From Gracilibacteraceae bacterium (GTDB taxonomy: Bacteria > Bacillota > Desulfitobacteriia > Desulfitobacteriales > Syntrophobotulaceae): a stretch of DNA of 5,844 bases. Below are positions 1 through 4,887 of this stretch, one piece after another; position 1 is the first letter of the stretch, and every line of letters starts with the position of its first letter. The notes under the pieces were generated by a model that had not been told where the DNA came from, did not search any database, and was given only the letters and a program-made list of their open reading frames with translations. Where the stretch lies: the NCBI GenBank assembly GCA_031255985.1, contig JAIRRL010000114.1, positions 1 through 5,844 on the forward strand. The letters run 5' to 3'. The position numbers were made by a program, and so were the translations under genes.

Positions 1-316
1 CCGCCGCCGTCTCGTCCGGCGGCAAGAGACGCCAGTCCGCGTCATAGTGAAATTCCCACAGCTCGCCCGCCTGCAGCGTCCGGACGCCGGGCGCCGCGGC
101 CAGCCATTCCTCCGGCGCCAAAGACGCCTTCAGGTTTTCCGTCAAACTCTGGGCCGTCATGACCGCGCGGGTCAGGTTTTCGCTCGCCTCGCCCGTAGTA
201 TGCGCCTGCACAAACAGCCGCATACAAATCGCGGCGGTTATAGCCAAAAAAAGGATGGCGATGATCATTTCCAGCAGGAAAAGGCTTGACTTGGATGAAG
301 AACCAGTTTTTTCCAT
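1..316 (-). CDS. Prepilin-like (minor pseudopilin-like) protein, C-terminus beyond window
   Basis: The first 105 residues are visible and the frame is open to the window edge, so the gene is partial at its 3' end. I start it at the ATG at 316, which has GAGGAG 10 nt upstream, inside the end of the previous gene. After a short Ser/Lys-rich leader comes SLFLLEMIIAILFLAITAA (residues 11-29). This resembles the type IV prepilin N-terminus: a hydrophobic helix with Glu at +5 (E16) if cleavage follows S11. The usual Gly at -1 is Ser here, so processing by a prepilin peptidase is uncertain. An acidic, soluble part follows (residues 41-105). It is the fourth gene of the cluster, 6 nt after the DUF4860-like gene, and probably contributes a minor pilin or pseudopilin to an envelope-spanning fibre. 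The membrane helix is clear; the pilin assignment rests on the motif and context. Confidence 0.72.
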   Translation of the reverse strand, partial: MEKTGSSSKSSLFLLEMIIAILFLAITAAICMRLFVQAHTTGEASENLTRAVMTAQSLTENLKASLAPEEWLAAAPGVRTLQAGELWEFHYDADWRLLPPDETAA

Positions 317-322
317 ATCGGC

Positions 323-793
323 CTAACTCCTCAAACTCAAGGTCAGCGTCATTTCGCCGCCGGAAGCGTCCAAAGCCGTAAAGCGCAGGAGGCCGGTTTC
401 CGTCTGTTCCACATAAAAACCGGGAGTTTCCATGATCGCAAGCCCGTAAGCCGGCTGGAGCTCCGCTCCTTTTTCCAGCATAACCTCTTTTATGGAACCT
501 TCATGATAATAAATCCAGGTCTGATAAACGGTTTCCCCGAAGACCTGCTCCAGCACCAGCGCCGTCTCCCCGCCCAGTTCCGCCGTGTAAACCGCGCCGC
601 TCGCGTCGCATTGCCGTATTTTGGCCGCCGCGTAAGCGAGAGGCGTGCGCAGGTTGAAATGGTCGTCCATCCGCGTCACCGTCTGCCGGTACACATTCGC
701 CCCCGTCGTCACCACAAACAGGGCGGAAGCCGCCAACACGCCGAACAGCGCCAGTAAAAAAAGAACGTCCGTCAGATGCCCGCGGCGCTCCAC
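323..793 (-). CDS. DUF4860-like single-span membrane protein of a pilus/secretion cluster
   Basis: The protein has 156 residues. The start is GTG at 793, preceded by GGAGG with a 7-nt spacer. Its first G is the last base of the upstream TAG stop (TAGTG), a one-base overlap that implies coupled translation. Residues 9-29 form one hydrophobic helix. It is followed by FNLRTPLAYAAAKIRQCD (46-63), which I recognise as the signature of the DUF4860 family, and then by beta-rich sequence including ALVLEQVF and YQTWIYYHEGSIKEVML. Size and topology match pseudopilin-like subunits: an N-terminal membrane anchor with an exported globular domain. There is no canonical G-F-x-x-x-E prepilin site. DUF4860 has no established function as far as I know; its position between GspF-type and prepilin-like genes suggests a structural role in the same machine. 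The family call comes from memory of the motif, not a search. Confidence 0.78.
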   Translation of the reverse strand: MERRGHLTDVLFLLALFGVLAASALFVVTTGANVYRQTVTRMDDHFNLRTPLAYAAAKIRQCDASGAVYTAELGGETALVLEQVFGETVYQTWIYYHEGSIKEVMLEKGAELQPAYGLAIMETPGFYVEQTETGLLRFTALDASGGEMTLTLSLRS

Positions 794-1143
794 TACCGTT
801 CCTCCGTCAGCGGGCCGTTTTTCGGCAGCACCGTGATATCAGGCATTATATTGGAAGCGAAGCCTTCATAATGATAAACAAAATTCCGGTCCAGGCGCAA
901 GCCGTAATGATCGCGCAAATAGGCCAGATCGGGCGGGTATTCCCCCTCCAGGGCGTAACAATGCACTGCCGCCCGCGCCACGGCTTTGCGGGCCGCCTCC
1001 AGTTTTTCCGCCGCAGCGCCGCTGTCCGCCTGACCCAGTCCCTGCCAGCAAAGCAATACCACGCCGCCAAAAAAGATCAGCGACATGCCCCAAGTTTTGA
1101 GCAAGGCGAAGCGGTTGCGCTCTTTGGCAAAACGGTTGCGCAT
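793..1143 (-). CDS. Small membrane-anchored pseudopilin-like protein
   Basis: This 116-residue protein has a basic N-terminus (MRNRFAKERNR), one membrane helix (about 18-36), then an alpha-helical segment (44-60). The motif CYALEGEYPPDLAYLRDHYG (62-81) and YEGFASNIMPDITVL (92-106) follow. A helix followed by a Y-P-x-x-L-x-x-L pattern recalls the start of the globular domain in GspG-like pseudopilins, but no prepilin cleavage motif is present and I know no named family. The ATG at 1143 lies 3 nt after the gspF-like stop and has only a weak ribosome binding site, so it probably depends on translational coupling. It overlaps the next gene by one base. Its exported part likely works with the neighbouring pilin-like proteins; this is inferred from context. 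Confidence 0.7.
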   Translation of the reverse strand: MRNRFAKERNRFALLKTWGMSLIFFGGVVLLCWQGLGQADSGAAAEKLEAARKAVARAAVHCYALEGEYPPDLAYLRDHYGLRLDRNFVYHYEGFASNIMPDITVLPKNGPLTEER

Positions 1144-1146
1144 GGC

Positions 1147-2217
1147 TCAGGCGCCCAGCGTGGACATGACGTCCATCAGCGGCAGCATGACCGACAGCAG
1201 AATCGCTCCGACCAGCACGGAAAGGATCACAACCAGCGTAGGCTCGATCATCGCCACCAGCCGGTTCAGCGAGGTTTGCACTTCCGCGTCCAGACGCTCG
1301 GCCAATTTGCCCATCACTTCGTCCACCGTTCCGGTTTTGAAGCCGACCGTCACCATTTTGGCGTAAATGCCGGGAAAAATCCGTTGTTCCTCCAATACTT
1401 CCGCCATCGAGCGCCCGTTTTCAATCTCCGCCTGGCAGGCTCTGATTTTTTGGCGCAGCGTCTCTTGCCCCACGACGCGGCCGGTCATCTCCAGCGCCTC
1501 ATCCGTATCCATGCCGCTGCGCAGCATCAGGGCCATAGCGGAAGCGAACCGGCTGGAAGCGATGCGGGCCATGAGAGCGCGGGTCAAAATCAGGCGGGAC
1601 CAGAAACGGTTCAGCCCCGCCCGGCCGCCCGGCGAGCGGGCGAGTATGATCAAAAGCAAGGCGACAGCCGCGATCACGCCCAGCAGCACGGGCCACCAGC
1701 GCCCCAGCCATTGGCCCCAGCGCAGTAAAAGCAAGGAAAATCCGGTCATTTCCCGTTCCATTTGCTGGAACATTTCATTGAACACCGGCAGCACTTTTAT
1801 GAGCAAAACCGCGATCACCAGGCACATCATCGTGATCATCACCAGCGGGTAGGTCACGGCGCCGCGCAGATTTTGCCCCAGCGCCTCCTCCCGCTCGTAA
1901 TACCCGGTCAGCGAGGTCAGCACTTCCTCCAGCTTGCCCGCCCGTTCGCCGATGCGCACCATGTCCGTCATATATGAAGGAAAACAGGCCGCCGCTTCCA
2001 GGGCGTCGGCAAAGGCGCTCCCCGCTTCCATTTCATCGGCTACGTCCCGCAAAATAGCCCGGCCCTCGGCGGTCGGAGCGTCGGCGGCCATGACCGTCAC
2101 GCCCTCGGCGGCGATAACGCCGGCTTTTAAAATCATCGCCATTTGAGCGCAAAAAACAGCCATCTCGCTGGGAGACAACTGTTTGCGCTTATTTTTTTCC
2201 GGTGTGGATGCCGCCAT
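1147..2217 (-). CDS. Type II secretion system F family protein (GspF/PilC-like platform)
   Basis: This polytopic inner-membrane platform protein couples the cytoplasmic ATPase to assembly of the pilus or pseudopilus. Its 356 residues carry two T2SF domains. The first (about 18-140) includes FCAQMAMILKAGV, then FPSYMTDMVRIGERAGKLEE (79-98). The second (about 222-348) includes RFASAMALMLRSGM, then FPGIYAKMVTVGFKTGTVDE (281-300). Membrane segments lie near 119-145, 172-194 and 320-348, the usual three-span layout. In the second repeat the common G-E pair is G-F (292-293). GspF/PilC proteins usually have about 400 residues; this one lacks most of the N-terminal cytoplasmic extension. The start is ATG 2217, with AAGGAGGG directly upstream (2 nt before the ATG). 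The family is certain. Whether the system is secretion, competence or pilus cannot be decided, because no ATPase, peptidase or secretin gene is in view. Confidence 0.93.
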   Translation of the reverse strand: MAASTPEKNKRKQLSPSEMAVFCAQMAMILKAGVIAAEGVTVMAADAPTAEGRAILRDVADEMEAGSAFADALEAAACFPSYMTDMVRIGERAGKLEEVLTSLTGYYEREEALGQNLRGAVTYPLVMITMMCLVIAVLLIKVLPVFNEMFQQMEREMTGFSLLLLRWGQWLGRWWPVLLGVIAAVALLLIILARSPGGRAGLNRFWSRLILTRALMARIASSRFASAMALMLRSGMDTDEALEMTGRVVGQETLRQKIRACQAEIENGRSMAEVLEEQRIFPGIYAKMVTVGFKTGTVDEVMGKLAERLDAEVQTSLNRLVAMIEPTLVVILSVLVGAILLSVMLPLMDVMSTLGA

Positions 2218-2220
2218 GTC

Positions 2221-2286
2221 CCTCCTTCACCCGCGTCCGTCGCGCTCACGCGCCTGTCGCATCGCCCCGCCTTTTCGCGCCCGCCG
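2221..2286 (-). other. Short spacer between lipoprotein gene and gspF-like gene
   Basis: This 66-bp GC-rich gap holds the gspF-like ribosome binding site (AAGGAGGG at 2220-2227). I see no T-tract terminator and no convincing -35/-10 pair, only a 4-bp GCGC stem. Read-through from the lipoprotein promoter into the pilus-like genes is therefore plausible. Confidence 0.5.
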
Positions 2287-3300
2287 TCAATAGGCGTATT
2301 TTTCAGCGTAATTACTGCCTTTACCGATGAATTCGTTGATCGCCTGGCTGTTATTGGCGTTGGCGGCAAAAGTAGGATCCATAAGTTTCCAGTTAATGCC
2401 GTCAAAATAAATCATGCTGTTGACCCAGCCGACTTTTTGCACATAAGTGCTGATCCAGGCGTGATAGACGCCGCCGGAAACATAGCCGACCGTCAGTTTG
2501 GTCGGGATGCCCTGCGAACGCAGCATCGCGCTCATCAGGGCCGCGTAGTCAAAACAGATTCCCTTGCCGGTGGCCAAAGTCGTGTCCACAACCGGCAGAT
2601 AGCCGGACTTCACGGTCGCCGCTTTTTCATGATCGTAAGTGACATGGCTGATGACATATTCGTAAACATTCTTGATGACTTCCAGGTCGCTGTCCGCGCC
2701 TTCCGCCAACTTCGCCGCCTGGAGCACAGCCTGGGAGCTGGCGTTGAAATTCACATACTGGTTGGGATAAAGGAAGGGCAGAAACTGGTTGGTCAAATTC
2801 ACGCTCAGTTCCTGGGAAAGGGCGAGCGCGTAACTGGAACCGCTGACGTTTTCCAGCACTTTGACCGTGTAAGTCCCGCTCCCTTCCGTGAAGGGATAAA
2901 CTTCCGCGGTCCCGCCCGAATTCAGATTATAGGTGTAAGTCGTCTCGCTGCCGTTTTTCGTGATCTGCACCTTGATTTTCTGTACGCTGCCCTCGTAAAG
3001 GATCATGACGTAGCCTTCCGAGATGTTGGAAGCGTCGATCCGGGCTTTGTTGTTATCGTAGGCCAGCTTCCCCGTCGCCTCCGGCGTCTTGATGTTGGCT
3101 ACGCCCCAGGCCAGCGGCACATCCTGATCCTCCACCGTTATCAATGGCGCGGGCCAATCCGGGAGCGCTCCTTCGTCCTCGCCGCCCGGCGGCGGCTCCG
3201 CCGGCAGACTGGCGACCGCCGGGCCGCCGCCGCCGCAGGCCGCCAGCAGAAGCAGAGCCGCAACGCATATGGCCGCTGTCAGGATATTTTTCTTTAACAT
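2287..3300 (-). CDS. Transglutaminase-like domain lipoprotein
   Basis: I start this gene at ATG 3300, giving 337 residues, because GGTGA lies 5 nt upstream and a lipoprotein signal then begins at once. The signal is MLKKN, a hydrophobic core, and lipobox LAAC with lipidated Cys22, so the protein is anchored on the outer face of the membrane. A Gly/Pro/Glu-rich linker (about 23-50) and a beta-rich domain (about 60-170) precede a transglutaminase-like fold (about 190-312). Its catalytic triad is visible: Cys249 in GKGICFDYAALMSAML, His280 in GGVYHAWI and Asp308 in KLMDPTF. Bacterial members of this fold act as cysteine proteases, peptide cyclases or cross-linking enzymes; the substrate here is unknown. 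It lies 69 nt upstream of the gspF-like gene on the same strand with no terminator visible between them, so it may be co-transcribed and may act on exported or pilin-like proteins. That functional link is inference. Confidence 0.9.
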   Translation of the reverse strand: MLKKNILTAAICVAALLLLAACGGGGPAVASLPAEPPPGGEDEGALPDWPAPLITVEDQDVPLAWGVANIKTPEATGKLAYDNNKARIDASNISEGYVMILYEGSVQKIKVQITKNGSETTYTYNLNSGGTAEVYPFTEGSGTYTVKVLENVSGSSYALALSQELSVNLTNQFLPFLYPNQYVNFNASSQAVLQAAKLAEGADSDLEVIKNVYEYVISHVTYDHEKAATVKSGYLPVVDTTLATGKGICFDYAALMSAMLRSQGIPTKLTVGYVSGGVYHAWISTYVQKVGWVNSMIYFDGINWKLMDPTFAANANNSQAINEFIGKGSNYAEKYAY

Positions 3301-3373
3301 GTACTTCACCATCCTCGTGGTCTCGTTATCCCCAATCAAAACAATCAACAGGCTAAAATTGAGACTTTCCTAA

Positions 3374-3401
3374 ATTATATCATGAATAGAACAAAACGCA
3401 A
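3374..3401 (-). promoter_or_regulatory. Sigma-70 promoter of the transglutaminase lipoprotein gene
   Basis: On the minus strand TTGCGT (3401-3396) is followed after 16 bp by a perfect TATAAT (3379-3374), preceded by TGA, giving an extended -10 (TGATATAAT). Transcription would begin near 3367, leaving a leader of about 67 nt before the ATG at 3300. It is the best promoter seen for the lipoprotein gene and possibly for the whole downstream cluster. Confidence 0.8.
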
Positions 3402-3408
3402 TCATATT

Positions 3409-3436
3409 CGGAAAAATTTTTTGAAAAATTTTTCCG
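3409..3436. repeat. A/T-rich perfect inverted repeat (13-bp arms) upstream of the promoter
   Basis: CGGAAAAATTTTT (3409-3421) and AAAAATTTTTCCG (3424-3436) are exact reverse complements separated by TG. The repeat ends 8 bp upstream of the -35 box of the lipoprotein promoter. Its two A5T5 tracts could serve as an UP element, bent DNA or a repressor/activator site. As RNA it would be a weak A-U hairpin, and no T tract follows in either direction, so a terminator role is less likely. Confidence 0.75.
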
Positions 3437-3467
3437 CCAAATTTTGCCATTGCTTGTCTCCGGACCG

Positions 3468-3487
3468 GGGGCGCGGATCCGCGCCCC
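3468..3487. repeat. Perfect 20-bp GC-rich palindrome after the MerR gene
   Basis: GGGGCGCGGATCCGCGCCCC is fully self-complementary. In MerR-gene RNA it would fold into an 8-bp G-C stem with a GAUC loop, 6 nt after the stop codon. No U tract follows within about 20 nt in either direction, so it is not a canonical intrinsic terminator. A transcript 3'-end stabiliser or barrier between the two minus-strand genes is possible. Confidence 0.75.
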
Positions 3488-3499
3488 GATTAGCTAATC
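3488..3499. repeat. Perfect 12-bp palindrome overlapping the MerR stop codon
   Basis: GATTAGCTAATC is fully self-complementary and directly abuts the 20-bp palindrome. The MerR TAG stop (3496-3494) lies inside it. The two palindromes together could form a cruciform or tandem hairpins; no protein is known to me for this site. Confidence 0.6.
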
Positions 3500-4285
3500 C
3501 TCAACACCCGGCCTGCCGGCAGTCAATTTTTCGGCGTGGATGTTGATTGCATCCCGCAGGAACACGGCGCATCCCGGCGCGATTTTGTCATAATAAGCGG
3601 TAAAGCGCGGGTCGTCCACATAAAGGCCGGCTATGCGCTTGTGAGCCTCCGGACTGTAGGATGTCCAGAAATAGCAGAGCCAGTTTTTGTGAAGCGCGCA
3701 GACTTTTTGCGCCAGCGCGCCTGCGGGATCGCCGCCGCTCTCCATCGCCGCTTTCAGCGTGTCGCCGATTTCCTGCGAGAGTCTTTCCACATCGGCGTAC
3801 TGCCTGGCGGTCAGTCCTTTGACCTGGGCGTTGGAAGCGTCAACTACGGCGTCGCCATACTTGGCGCGAATTTCCGCGCCGTATTTTTCTTCGTTGCCGT
3901 CGAGCAGCTTTTGCTTGAAGCCCTCGAATTTCTCAGTGTCGCTCATCTCGGCGTCTCCTTTCATTGCCCGAATACTGTTCTCCACGTTCTGAATAAGCGT
4001 GTCCAGCTGGCGGCGGCGCGTTCGCAGCGCGTCCAAATGGCTGCTGAGGGCGGCAATCGGCTCAAAACCCGGAGCGGAGAGGCTGCGCTTGATTTCGTCC
4101 AGCCCAAAGCCAAGCTCCCGGTAGAACAGGATTTGCTGCAAACGGTCAACCTCAGCCCGGCCGTAAATCCGGTAGCCGCCGGAACTGACGCGGCAAGGCG
4201 CAAGCAGCCCGCACTGATCGTAATACCGCAGCGTCCGGGTGCTGACGCCCGCCAGTTTCGCGAGTTTGTTTACCGTGTATTCCAT
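3494..4285 (-). CDS. MerR family regulator with TipAS antibiotic-recognition domain
   Basis: This 263-residue, TipAL-like transcription activator starts at ATG 4285 behind a near-perfect AGGAGGTGA site. The N-terminal MerR winged helix covers about 1-70: YTVNKLAKLAGVSTRTLRYY (3-22), then SGGYRIYGRAEVDRLQQI and FGLDEIK. A dimerising coiled coil covers about 75-110. The TipAS-type effector domain (about 115-255) is recognised from EKFEGFKQKLLDGNEEKYG (118-136), LHKNWLCYFWTSYSPEAHK and YVDDPRFTAYYDKIAPGCAVF. In TipAL this domain binds thiopeptide antibiotics, and relatives sense other drugs. Cys196, Cys204 and Cys239 lie in the domain, but I cannot say whether one is equivalent to the thiostrepton-reactive Cys. 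Its promoter has MerR-type architecture, so it probably activates itself. No efflux or resistance gene is adjacent, so its other targets are unknown. Confidence 0.94.
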   Translation of the reverse strand: MEYTVNKLAKLAGVSTRTLRYYDQCGLLAPCRVSSGGYRIYGRAEVDRLQQILFYRELGFGLDEIKRSLSAPGFEPIAALSSHLDALRTRRRQLDTLIQNVENSIRAMKGDAEMSDTEKFEGFKQKLLDGNEEKYGAEIRAKYGDAVVDASNAQVKGLTARQYADVERLSQEIGDTLKAAMESGGDPAGALAQKVCALHKNWLCYFWTSYSPEAHKRIAGLYVDDPRFTAYYDKIAPGCAVFLRDAINIHAEKLTAGRPGVED

Positions 4286-4307
4286 GAGTTCACCTCCTAA
4301 TAGCTGC

Positions 4308-4338
4308 AGTATAAACCTTTACGCTGCGTCAATGTCAA
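4308..4338 (-). promoter_or_regulatory. MerR-type promoter (19-bp spacer) of the TipA-like gene
   Basis: On the minus strand a perfect TTGACA (4338-4333) is separated by 19 bp from TATACT (4313-4308). The lengthened spacer is the hallmark of promoters that MerR regulators activate by DNA distortion. The leader of roughly 20 nt carries the AGGAGGTGA ribosome binding site. Autoregulation by the gene product is the simplest reading. Confidence 0.8.
4318..4332. promoter_or_regulatory. Candidate MerR operator inside the promoter spacer
   Basis: TTTACGC-T-GCGTCAA on the plus strand is a 15-bp dyad with 6 of 7 pairs matching, centred at 4325, within the 4314-4332 spacer. Position and symmetry are as expected for a MerR dimer site. 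Confidence 0.65.
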
Positions 4339-4368
4339 TAGGCAAAAAAAATTATTTGTTATTGACAT
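4332..4368. repeat. 9-bp inverted repeat including the MerR -35 box
   Basis: ATGTCAATA (4332-4340) and TATTGACAT (4360-4368) are exact reverse complements 19 bp apart. One arm contains the -35 hexamer of the regulator promoter; the other holds a TTGACA on the plus strand with no matching -10. It may be an additional regulator site or a duplicated promoter fragment. Confidence 0.55.
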
Positions 4369-4385
4369 AGGCAAAAAAATTATTT
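4338..4385. repeat. Tandem A/T-rich direct repeat upstream of the MerR promoter
   Basis: Two copies of ATAGGC-A(7-8)-TTATTT lie at 4338-4357 and 4367-4385, 29 bp apart and differing only by one A in the run. On the minus strand they are T tracts just upstream of the -35 box, so they could act as UP elements. They could equally be a local duplication. Confidence 0.7.
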
Positions 4386-4435
4386 CGTGCTTCCGCTTTC
4401 ATTCGGCGCTTTACCGCCGCGCTGCATTACTCCAT

Positions 4436-4528
4436 CTAACCGCCGCAGGGACAAGCAAGGTGATCTTTGATTGCTTCCACCAATCTCTCTCGGCACTTTG
4501 GTACTCGCCTTGTACATTGAGCCAACAT
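4436..4528 (-). CDS. Possible 30-residue Cys-rich micro-ORF (doubtful)
   Basis: ATG 4528 to TAG 4436 encodes MLAQCTRRVPKCRERLVEA and ends HLACPCGG. Four cysteines, including a C-P-C pair, give it a slightly protein-like look. There is no good ribosome binding site and no known family. It could be a leftover piece of a larger decayed gene. Low confidence. Confidence 0.15.
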   Translation of the reverse strand: MLAQCTRRVPKCRERLVEAIKDHLACPCGG

Positions 4529-4551
4529 CGTATTGTATTACTGCCCTTAGG

Positions 4552-4677
4552 TTAAAGCTCAGGCTCCCAATCATCCTCGTCATACTCCGGCGTGAGCGCG
4601 GTTTCGTTCAGCGCCGCGTATCGTCTCAGCATCTCAGAGCATTTTTGAGTCTTCGGCAGGATGTGTGGAAACATCAT
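4552..4677 (-). CDS. Small acidic ORF, 41 residues, unknown function
   Basis: ATG 4677 is preceded by GGGGAGGA (4689-4682) at a good 4-5 nt spacing, and a -35/-10 pair lies upstream at 4763-4790. The peptide begins MMFPHILPKTQKCSEMLRRY and ends with the strongly acidic EYDEDDWEPEL. The same frame is open back to an ATG at 4767, but that codon sits in the -10 box and has no ribosome binding site, so the shorter start is preferred. The left arm of a 22-bp inverted repeat (4650-4671) lies inside the gene. I recognise no family; it may be a real small protein or the tail of a decayed gene. Nothing adjacent explains its role. Confidence 0.35.
   Translation of the reverse strand: MMFPHILPKTQKCSEMLRRYAALNETALTPEYDEDDWEPEL
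4650..4671. repeat. Left arm of 22-bp inverted repeat pair
   Basis: Beginning TCTTCGGCAGGATGTG and ending GGAAA, this matches the reverse complement of 4809-4830 at 21 of 22 positions; the only difference is C versus T at the seventh base. Similarity stops sharply at both edges. The pair encloses 137 bp, giving a 181-bp segment with inverted ends, like a tiny non-autonomous element. No target-site duplication is visible. Confidence 0.7.
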
Positions 4678-4762
4678 GCGATCCTCCCCGGCAAGTCTAT
4701 CGTTATGCTCTTTGTATGCACGTCGCTGCCCTCCGTTATGATATGATTTGGTTGCACTCTCT

Positions 4763-4790
4763 ATCATAACCGACAGCGGCGTGTTTTCAA
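4763..4790 (-). promoter_or_regulatory. Candidate promoter for the 41-residue ORF
   Basis: On the minus strand TTGAAA (4790-4785), a 16-bp spacer and TATGAT (4768-4763) form a reasonable sigma-70 promoter. Transcription from near 4756 would cross the GGGGAGGA site and the 41-codon frame, and could continue toward the MerR gene. Not supported beyond sequence match. Confidence 0.45.
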
Positions 4791-4808
4791 GTGGTCAAGG
4801 CTATTTCC

Positions 4809-4830
4809 TTTCCACACATCCTACCGAAGA
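4809..4830. repeat. Right arm of 22-bp inverted repeat pair
   Basis: TTTCCACACATCC followed by TACCGAAGA is the inverted partner of 4650-4671. It lies inside the protein-like plus-strand fragment that ends at 4894, where it encodes part of LSTHPTEEP. Confidence 0.7.
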
Positions 4831-4864
4831 GCCTAATTATTTCACATATTTTCGCTTATCTGAT

Positions 4865-4878
4865 GGTAAAGTTTTACC
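4865..4878. repeat. 14-bp inverted repeat
   Basis: GGTAAA-GT-TTTACC has exact 6-bp arms. It lies in the end of the protein-like fragment, upstream of the toxin-antitoxin promoter. No T tract follows; role unknown. Confidence 0.5.
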
Positions 4879-4887
4879 GCCTGACTT

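Larger units (their letters stand above)
4386..4762. other. Intergenic accessory region without a confident gene
   Basis: Several overlapping short frames run on both strands (minus 4380-4583; plus 4471-4746; minus 4552-4767), but none has a recognised domain. The minus frame 4552-4677 is the only one with a good ribosome binding site and is listed separately. A CGGCG/CGCCG stem with a 6-nt loop lies at 4404-4419 without an adjacent T tract. The region may be decayed mobile or gene remnants. Confidence 0.5.

Noticed and set aside
871..1728. 285-codon open frame on the plus strand
   Set aside because: It is antisense to the gspF-like gene and the 116-residue gene, has a His/Gln/Arg-rich low-complexity product, and no ribosome binding site. 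It is a shadow of GC-rich codon use.
2143..3297. 384-codon plus-strand frame, longer than the lipoprotein gene opposite
   Set aside because: The minus strand carries a signal peptide, lipobox and catalytic triad in order plus a promoter; the plus frame has no recognisable domain.
3301..3348. Upstream starts for the lipoprotein (extension to 3348, or ATG at 3312)
   Set aside because: The extension would bury the signal peptide behind 16 extra residues. GAGG abuts the 3312 ATG too closely, whereas GGTGA is well placed for 3300.
3468..3487. Intrinsic terminator of the MerR gene
   Set aside because: The stem is strong, but no U tract follows it, so I list it only as a palindrome.
3536..4300. 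254-codon plus-strand frame opposite the MerR gene
   Set aside because: The minus strand encodes an unmistakable MerR/TipAS protein with strong start signals; the plus frame is a shadow.
4362..4390. Plus-strand promoter starting with TTGACA at 4362-4367
   Set aside because: No -10-like hexamer occurs at 15-19 bp downstream; the hexamer is explained as one arm of an inverted repeat.
4380..4746. 67-codon minus frame and 91-codon plus frame in the intergenic region
   Set aside because: No ribosome binding site, mutually overlapping, and no domain recognised. The plus frame is hydrophobic, but its helices look like antisense artefacts.
4552..4767. TnpV-type transposon protein for the 71-codon minus frame
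   Set aside because: A loose resemblance in length and an L-x-P-H/F-P-H segment only; the characteristic TnpV C-terminal motif is absent.
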